From positions 310,001 to 374,000 of the forward strand of contig JAODTK010003832.1 of assembly GCA_026419785.1 (NCBI GenBank): 64,000 bases of DNA, read 5' to 3'. Shown piece after piece: positions 56,402 to 64,000 of the stretch. The notes beneath the pieces are model-generated. The model saw nothing but the letters and a program-made list of their open reading frames with translations, had not been told where the DNA came from and made no database searches. The stretch's first letter is position 1. Each line of letters starts with the position of its first letter. The position numbers and the translations under genes are program-made. The DNA is from Sclerodactyla briareus. Taxonomy: Eukaryota; Echinodermata; Holothuroidea; Dendrochirotida; Sclerodactylidae.

Positions 56402-59400
56402 AAATAACGCTCAGGAGAGACACTCCGTTCTAGGCCACTTGTTCCCATTCCTAGCTAAGCCTAGATTTTCTGCCTTCCTACCCGAAGGTATACAGCTGTT
56501 CTAGCCTTTTGCTTTTCTCGGTATGTATGTCTGTTGTGGGTCGGAGCGTTGAGTGTCCTATTGTATTTGTGTAGGCCTATTGTTTTGTATCTTCTTTCGT
56601 TCCGATCCGGGGGCTGCGTGAGGTAGCCTCTGGAATCTTTTGGGTAGCATTGTCAACACTGTTGATTTTTCTCATTTCCGTTCGTGAATTAGTGGGCTTG
56701 CTGCTGTTGTAGTGTATTTGCTATCTGCTTTCGTGTTACGGTGTGTACTTTAGTTTTCTATCCTTTATTAAGTTGACTAATTAATTGATTCTTGTTTAGA
56801 AGTGCGACCGAGGTCGAAATAAAAAAATTAGTTGAGGTGATACTTTGTGAGCATTTTTGTTTTCTCTCTCTCTTGATGTTGTTGTTTTCAGTTTCTGTTC
56901 ACCACAGTGAGGTCAAGTGGTTTATGTTAGATTGAGATGTGGAGCGACATATTCGTTCGGGGCTATGCTTCAAAGGGGCGAGATTTCAGGAGACTAACAG
57001 GGATGATTTTTTTGTATTTAAAGTGCAGGAAGTGTGTCAGGTTAGCGGATTTGGAGACGAGTACTGGAAAGTGTGGGAATGAGGCGGAGGGTAGAGTCTT
57101 GATAGTAAGAAGGCAACGGAGGTGCTGTTGATCAAGGCCTTCGCACTAGGATTGGTTTTTAGTTGATGGTGGGAAGAGGGGGCAGTGCAGGGGGTCAATC
57201 GGATGGTGTGCCGGTGGGTGAGGGTGTAGGGGATATGAGGCAGCTAGAGCCGGAGGATCAGGCAGTTGTGGGGTGGTAGTAAAGGTGGACGGTGGGGGGA
57301 AGATAAGGTCAAAGGAAGGGCTGGTTTGGGATTCTATCGTCCGGTATGTCGATCGAGAGAGTGTGGGGGACGGAGAAGTGGTGGTTGTTGAGATAGGAAC
57401 ACTCATGACCTCCGGGTGATTCCAAGGATGTGCCTTAGATCCCGATTCAAAGAGTTGTTGTGGGGCAAGCTAAAGTCTCACTAGCTAGGGTTCAAAAGTC
57501 GAAATTTGTGGTATTCTCTCCAGGTTTGACGGTCGGTTGCTGATAGCAGATGCGGTCCTCACAGGTGGTTGAGTTGGAGAGCGCTGGGCATGGCGTCACT
57601 TTTGGGACTGTCTTTTTTTCTGGCTCGAATCTTTTCGCTAAGGATGGTCTTCACGTTAATGGTAATTTCTGTGTGGAAGGGTCGTTGAACTAGCTTCGTG
57701 GGCGTAGTTAAATAGGTTTCTCTACTAACAGGGTTGTGAATAGTCGTCCCACTAGTGGTACTAAGCCGGGCAAGCTAGATACTATTAGCGCTAGACATAT
57801 TATGCGTCTGTCCTTTTCCGCGCGAATTCAAAGTATCAGGAACAGATTTGATGTTGGATTTGAATCTTGGCTAAACCGTGACAGGTCCTCAAGCGATGTT
57901 CATCTCCCAGGTATTATGTGTAACTCATAGGCAGATGGGACAAGATTTTCTATTAGTGGCATTGGGGGTGAGTTTTGTTGTGATGTGAGGTCTGACTTAA
58001 TTGAATAGCATTGAGAAGAAAGATATTGTTGTTAGTTACGTCAATTCTGCTTGGTGTGAAATTAGGTCCAAACGCTTTCAGGTATTCCTAAATCCTTTAT
58101 AGTCGGTGTTTGTATATCCCTTTCCCAACAGCTCTGAAGCAATAACTCGCTTCTTTTCGACATGATATTCAAGGTTTCCGTAAGCGTATACAAGTATTAT
58201 GAAATGTTTCAATTATTCAATATCTTTGGTCTGATGGTAGTAGTGGTAGGCAAGGATCTGACTTTTTCAATATCACCCAAGATTGTTCCCTTTTCGCAGC
58301 ATGATCATTTTCCTGCCAGAAAGCATAATATTTTAGATTTAGTTCTGAGTAGTGATCCAGGTTCCGTGGATAATGTCGAGAGTTTAGGTAAGCTTGGTAC
58401 ATGTGATCCCGAACATTATAGCTCTCGATGTGTCTTGTTCTGTCAATATTCCACAGCGTTGGCTGTTTCTTGTTTCTCACTGCCGATTAGGATGGCATTT
58501 CAGGGTTCTTTATTGCTGTAGATTGGTCTATCATTTGTTAAGGAGTTTGCAATGCCTGTTGTACTCTGGCGGGTTTGTTGTCAAGTTAACGAGATAATGA
58601 AAGTTTACGTTCCTTGGAAAAAGCGTCGCACTAAGAACAAAAAGCCTTCTGGATGAGAAGAGAGTTTTGTTTTTTTTTTGCCGTTAAACTTGAGAGACAT
58701 CTTTGGCAACTTTATCGTTCTACTGGTTCTTTGTCTGATTCATATTGTTTCGAAGTTCTAGTCCACGTTAATTCTGGTGCTAAGCTCGATTTTCGAGGGC
58801 AGACTGCCTCTAATACAAAGGATAATCCTCGTGCATTTTTCCTCTATGTTAGGGGAAAGCAGAAAGTCAAGGTCAGCATTGGTCCCACTGTTTTTAGTGG
58901 TCCGATTCTGGTAATACAACCAGGGATAGTCAGACGATGGCTATCAAGCTTTCTCCCTCATGATTATTTTTCCGCCGGTATTCCTCAGCAGAACCTTTGA
59001 TAATTTCAGCGACCTTGTGGTTGGTTGCCTCAAATAACTAATTGGTAATATAGTATGTTCGCCTGATGTGATAGGAGAAATTGCAGAAGCTCGAATATAG
59101 GGAAACTCCTGGTCCGGACGGAGTTTAACCCTTCTTATTGAAATCTTTTGCCGACCAATTTCTGTTCCATTAGCTATTGTGCGCAATGAAACCTGCAAGA
59201 AGGTATTGTCCGGATGATTGGAGGGAGAGCAGGCGCAAATGTTTGTCCTATTTTCCAAGAAAGGCAATCGGTCTCCCATTTAAATTACAGGCCAGTGAGG
59301 TTTATAGTGTTCTGCAATGCAAGGTGGTGGAAATCTTTATTCGGGGTCATATGGTCGATTTGTTTCAATGAGTATAGTCAAATCGGGGGTCTCGTCCTGG

Positions 59401-60357
59401 TTTTTTTTGGAAAAATCGATACTAATCTAAAATTTGTGAAAGAGGTAACTAGTGCAGTTGAATATCGGCAGTGCTGTTGATATATTTTTTCCTAGACACT
59501 TCAAAAGGATCTGACAAGGGTTCCTCATGAGCGTTTCTTGCTCAAATGAAACGTTTTGGCAATAAGGGGAATGCTCTTGAGTGGATTCATTCGTCAGTGG
59601 TTTCTCAAAGGAAGACAACGAGTTGGCAGCAAGGGGGCGTTAGTCTGCATTGTCAAAAGGTCACAAGTGGTGTTCCCCAAGGATCGGTTTTGGGCCAACC
59701 CCCCTTCACTATTTTGGCGTATATGACGATCTCAAAGATTCGGGCATTCCAGGGTCAAACAGTTTGCGGGGACGATACCAAGTGGTATCGAGGGGTTGCT
59801 TCGAACGAAGATGTTGCAATTGTCCGAAGGCAGAAGGGGATCTTGATATAATCTCCTAATGGTCTTGCAATTGAAAAATGTTTGCATTGCATGTTGGTTG
59901 CCACAATCGCAACGCTTGCTCGCAGTTAAATGGGCAAATATTAATCAGGTGAATTCAAAAAGGAGCTCGGAGTCACTTTCTATTCTTCTTTGAAATTCCT
60001 AAGCAGGTGGCTGAAGCAGCTTGCGAGGAAAGGTAATTGGATTCTTGGCTGATTAGACGTCACTTCAAGGTTCTTATGGAGATGAGTGTTGTTCAGGCTG
60101 TTTACGCAGATGTGAGACTCACCTGGAGGTGCTGTCCAAGTATGGAATCCTTATTTCTCGAAAAAAAAAAGCAGGTAATTGAAAAGTTCAGGGAGGGCCA
60201 TAGATTAATTCAATGTCTCAGATTCCCTTACCGCAAAAAGAAGAGACGTTTCGAGGAGAGGCGTCCCGGTCTAACTTTGATGGAGCTGAGACGAGTTCCG
60301 GGTGATTTTATTCAGCCTAGTTTTAATTGTTCAGGTGGATCGAAGGCCTTCTTTTCA
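56402..60357 (+). mobile_element. Long CR1/L2-type LINE, plus strand
   Basis: A probable 5' UTR (56402-56935) is followed by an ORF1-like piece (CRKCVRLADLETSTGKC, about 57020-57080). An endonuclease-like region comes next (SIRNRFDVGFESWL near 57830; HNILDLVLSSDPGSVDNVES at about 58330-58385). The reverse transcriptase then spans about 59150-60350: LNYRPV, LQKDLTRVPHE-like, VTSGVPQGSVLG (59666-59700), a DDTK active-site piece (59770), KELGVTFYSSLKF (about 59960-60000) and the thumb/C-terminal blocks KKKQVIEKFREGHRLI, GLTLMELRRVPGDFIQ. Many frame changes are present; some may be sequence errors, since motifs are well kept. An almost full-length insertion ending at a GATA array. Confidence 0.85.
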
Positions 60358-60430
60358 CTAGATAGATAGATAGATAGATCAGAATGGATAGATCATAGAT
60401 AGATAGAAGATCGATAGATATATATAGATA
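60358..60430. repeat. (GATA)n array between two LINEs
   Basis: TAGATAGATAGATAGATAGA and variants. It lies directly after the last ORF2 codons of the plus-strand LINE and directly before the presumed 3' end of the minus-strand LINE. Confidence 0.95.
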
Positions 60431-63400
60431 ACGCCATTTGTAAAGCCCAGCTTCTCTCTGTGCCAGAAAGACACCGACTTGCAACCGATGGCTAAAGTAC
60501 GAAACAATTACAAAACATGTTTACTCTGTTTTATGGAACAGTCGGCTATTTGGAAGAACATATGTTTAAGTCGAAAACGCTCAATTGGGTCCAATGTGTG
60601 ATCCCACTAACGAGTACTGACGGAGTGCATTCCAAAGCTTCTGACCACAAAAGGAAAAGGCCTTGAGCCGGAACTTAGAGTGGACCGAGGCATAAAAATA
60701 AAAACCAGGAGCAGATTATCTCGATGAGAAACAGTTATTAAGGTTCCTAAGTACTAAGGGCAGTAAACCAATCAATACCTTTATGAACAAGAAGAATTAT
60801 TTTGAAGTAATGCGATCTCTGACCGCGAGCCAGTACAGGTCATCAATTTCAGACAAACATCTTCACTCCTGTACGACCATAACCTAAATTCTAGCAGCAC
60901 TATTTTGGCGTGGACTGAAGTTTAGCAATATATGGCGTAGTTAATACCAAATAGTAAAGAGAATTGCAAATATCAATCTACTGATTACAAATAATGATAA
61001 GGTTACTCACAAGATCACGAGAGAGAAAGTTTTTAGACCTTGGACATTTTACGAATCATAGCAAAGCAGTTAGAATGGGAAATTTGACCTGGATGTTGTA
61101 AGCAAGATTTTGATCAATAAAAACACCATATTCTTTGGTCAAACTAACTACCAAAACGATTGTGTGAACCACTAGGCAAGATTGACTCCCCTGATAGCAA
61201 TCTGACTCAGAATACGTTTAGTGCCAAGTAACATGATCTCTGTTTTATCAGGGTTAAGCTTTAGAAAGAAACAAGACATCCACCGCTCTACTGCATGTAT
61301 GCAGCTTGAACGTCATGTGTGAGAGTGGCAAACTGAATACGGGTGTCACAGTGTTATATCTGCTGTCATCCGCATATCCCGCTACTCCAAACCCCTTAGA
61401 ATGGATGACAAAAATAAATTTACCTTATGTATATGTTGAACAGAACCGGTCCCAGTACAGAACCCTGAGGCACACCATAACTTACACCACACAACCAGTG
61501 GATTAGAACACATTCTCACCATTGCGACTCTCCTTTCTGTAGATCACTAATGAAAGAATTGAACCATTTTAACACAGTACCAGACAGACCAATTTCAGAA
61601 CTGAGGATGTGAATGAGCATACAGTGGTCAGCAGTGTCGAATGCAGCGCTTAAGTCGAGTATAAGAAGGACAGTAGAATATTGATCATCATTAGCAATGT
61701 AAATATCATTAATTAACCTCAACAGACAGCGTCCCTGTTGCTATGGTGTTTTTTATACCCAATTGATCGGTAATATGGGGTTTTAGTGCACATGTGCTCT
61801 TCAAGACGACTGAGAACGACACGTTCAACCAATTGACCAACAAATTTGAGATTAGAGATAGGTCTGTAATCCTTTAGAGCTCATATTGCAATGGTTCTTA
61901 GGGACTGGGGTAATATCAGCTAGTTTGACGTCGTCCATAGACCCTGTCGATAAGGAAAGGTTAATGATATTGCAAAGGCGGACAGCAAAACATCAAGATT
62001 GTTAGTGATTAGTTTGGACGGAAACATATCACTTTTAGGACATTTGATACCAGAATGGCTGATAATTTTACGGATTTCTCAATGTTAGTTGGAGTGAAGG
62101 CACTCAAATGATCGCCACTAAAGGGAACACAACCCTCAGCGAATGTTGTAACACTGACAGGGAGGTTGTCATGCAGCATACTGATTCCCAAAATAATTGT
62201 AAAGGGTACAGCTAGGTCACACTCTTTGTCATGATAGGGTAACACGAGCCCGTCATTATCAGTACCACTGACACTGTGGAATATTTTGAACAAGCTTCGA
62301 GGGTTCTTCACACAATCTTCATCTTTCTTAGTGTAATAAGATTTCTTTTTCTTCAAAGCCGCCATAGTGGTTTCTATCCTCTTTGAATAAAAATCAATTT
62401 ATCACTTTCCAGGCCAAAGTGGTTTCGCCATTTTCTCTGCTTTTCTGGAGACGTACGCAGTGTTTGTACTCACTGTCGAACCAGGGAGCCTCAAGGACAA
62501 CACGGACAGTTTTAGATATAATAGGAGCATGATTATCCAGAACAATTCCCAACTGTTCCTCATAATGCGAGAAAGCATCACTGAAACTACTGGTGGGAAT
62601 GTGCAACTGTTAATATAATTTGTGAACTTTGTTTGGTCAGTTTGCGAGAGCATACGGAAGGAGAAAGAGTGAATTCCAAGCTGAGAATGTTACCTTTATA
62701 TCAAAGGTAACGGGAAAATGATCACTGAGCAGATAATTGGTGGAGTTGATGTTCGAAGGATGGACATGATCAAGGTTAACAATTAGCACGTCCAAAGTAT
62801 GACCTCTGACGTGAGTAGACTGGATGATTAGTTGAGAAAAATTGAAAGCACTAAGAATATCATTGAACCTTATGGTGCTAAGATCTGTCAAATCATCACA
62901 GTGAATGTTAACATTCTCAGCCAAGAATAACAGACCAGAGAAAACAGCCAAGCATTCAAGGAGGCTATGAACTCATTGAAAAATGTGGAAATCGGTACAA
63001 CCAATAATCTGTAAAATACAACAAGTTTTAGCGTTTGCTCGACGCTGGGTTAAGATTGACCTAATGGTAGTTATAGGAGGTAAATTTGTGATGGTTTGAC
63101 ATATTCAATGGACGTCTTCCGAGTCATGATTCACACCTCCTCCTCTCTTGTTCGAGCGTGGTACATGAGTAGGGAACACCGTTGACTTTAAAAATTTCCA
63201 GAATACCACCAGAATTCGCTGATGAGCCAATTTCAGGAAGAAGGCCACATCGATGTTGTGTATATATATTCAATAACGCATTAACTTTGTTGCAGATAGA
63301 TTGTACATTCCAAATAAGGAAGCGGAGACGATTATCATCCTGAACCAGTTTGGTTCCAGTTAGTTTAAATGATTTTTATAAAATCTGATTGATGCACGTA

Positions 63401-64000
63401 GTTTGTCTTGCTGTTCAATATATGTCTCACAATTCAGGGAGTAGGGTGATAGGGTGTTTAGCTCGCTTGCCGTTGATACAACACGTAACTTCTATCGATT
63501 CACATCTTTCTTTCCGTTTCATGGGTTCGCTGCATTTGGCGCAGGATGGACTAGATGGAGTCGGACATTGACCTTTGAAGTGACCAAAGCGTTGGCAGAT
63601 GTTGCATCGTTTGATCGACCGATAAACCAGCTTGGAAAACTTCAGATTATTTTTGGTTGGTTAATGTACAGACCTTCAATGAGCATCTACATTGTTCTCA
63701 ACAACCATTTGTACATCATGATTTTGATTACCAATAGATGTAATGAGGGAGCAATTGTCAAAGTAGATGTGAAGCCAACTATGTTCATAGTCGGGGTCTT
63801 CTCTTGGGATCGTAACACTGAAATTTACTATTTCTTTGAGTTTCCCATAGTTACCACTATAGGGACATTGTTTCAGCCCGTGGTAAAAGTTTGTCGGCAT
63901 TGGACATTCAGAATTATTCCTTCTCGCCACCAGAGTATGAGTGGAATAGCTTCCATTTGAAGATTTTGTTCTGTCTTGAGTGTGAAGGCGTTCAGACAGT
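60431..64000 (-). mobile_element. Long Jockey/L2-superfamily LINE, minus strand, cut by the window edge
   Basis: On the minus strand, ORF1 (about 63990-63400) carries a perfect CCHC knuckle, CNICQRFGHFKGQC, followed by SCAKCSEP...CESIEVTCC. ORF2 starts with NRLRFLIWNVQSICNKVN (about 63345-63290), an AP-endonuclease start. It goes on with THVRGHTLDVLIVN and LLSDHFPVTFDI (about 62700-62820), a linker, the reverse transcriptase LLILDLSAAFDTADH (about 61635-61680), VPQGSVLGPVLFNIYI (about 61425-61470) and LNPDKTEIMLLGTK (about 61215-61260). About 0.8 kb of 3' UTR ends in GGGCTTTACAAATGGCG (about 60433-60450, minus). Some frame breaks are present. The 5' end lies outside the window. Confidence 0.85.

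Noticed and set aside
1-64000. Integrated virus, LTR retrotransposon, Polinton or toxin gene
   Set aside because: No protease, integrase, capsid, envelope, protein-primed polymerase or paired long terminal repeats were recognised.

Overview
This looks like a gene-poor stretch of a marine invertebrate nuclear genome, most likely an echinoderm or another deuterostome. I infer this from split eukaryotic exons with GT/AG borders, many LINE and SINE remnants, long TATC arrays and frequent TAGGCCTA-like motifs. No bacterial operon, CRISPR array, rRNA gene or intact tRNA gene was seen. I also saw no LTR, Polinton or other virus-like element.

The only host gene I can recognise is a cytochrome P450 of CYP4 type on the + strand, split over at least 44.8 kb. 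Five exons can be read: the membrane anchor and hinge (4041-4190), an early beta-sheet exon (13100-13213), an F-G-helix exon (33965-34094), the I-helix exon with GHDTT (39133-39235), and the exon before and into the haem-binding cysteine (48656-48836). The C-helix, K-helix and last exons were not found. Three of the five exons have small frame slips. Tandem-repeat copies nearby also differ by single-base gains and losses, so uncorrected long-read errors are as likely as a pseudogene.

The rest is repeats. 0.9-2.75 kb holds a + strand LINE remnant. The (TATC)n-headed repeat family A occurs near 4.7, 14.8, 28.9 and 36.4 kb. The C/G-run-rich family D lies near 9.1 and 19.1 kb. Two related LINE segments (17.0-19.0 and 26.2-28.8 kb) flank a direct duplication at 23.4-26.0 kb. 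A tRNA-derived SINE family has three copies (31.2, 39.3 and 44.5 kb), one of them inside a 57-bp direct repeat. Minisatellite family B lies near 26.8 and 40.3 kb. A ~590-bp satellite (51.8-54.6 kb) carries perfect DR1-type nuclear-receptor half-site pairs. The last 8 kb holds two long LINEs meeting tail to tail at a GATA array near 60.4 kb. The + strand LINE is preceded by a 364-bp tandem duplication that may be a 5' promoter monomer pair.

I found no previously undescribed multi-gene system. The strongest leads are the SINE family with its long flanking repeat, the microsatellite-headed family A, the DR1-bearing satellite inside or just behind a P450 gene, and the LINE with duplicated 5' monomers. 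All repeat borders are approximate, being read by eye.
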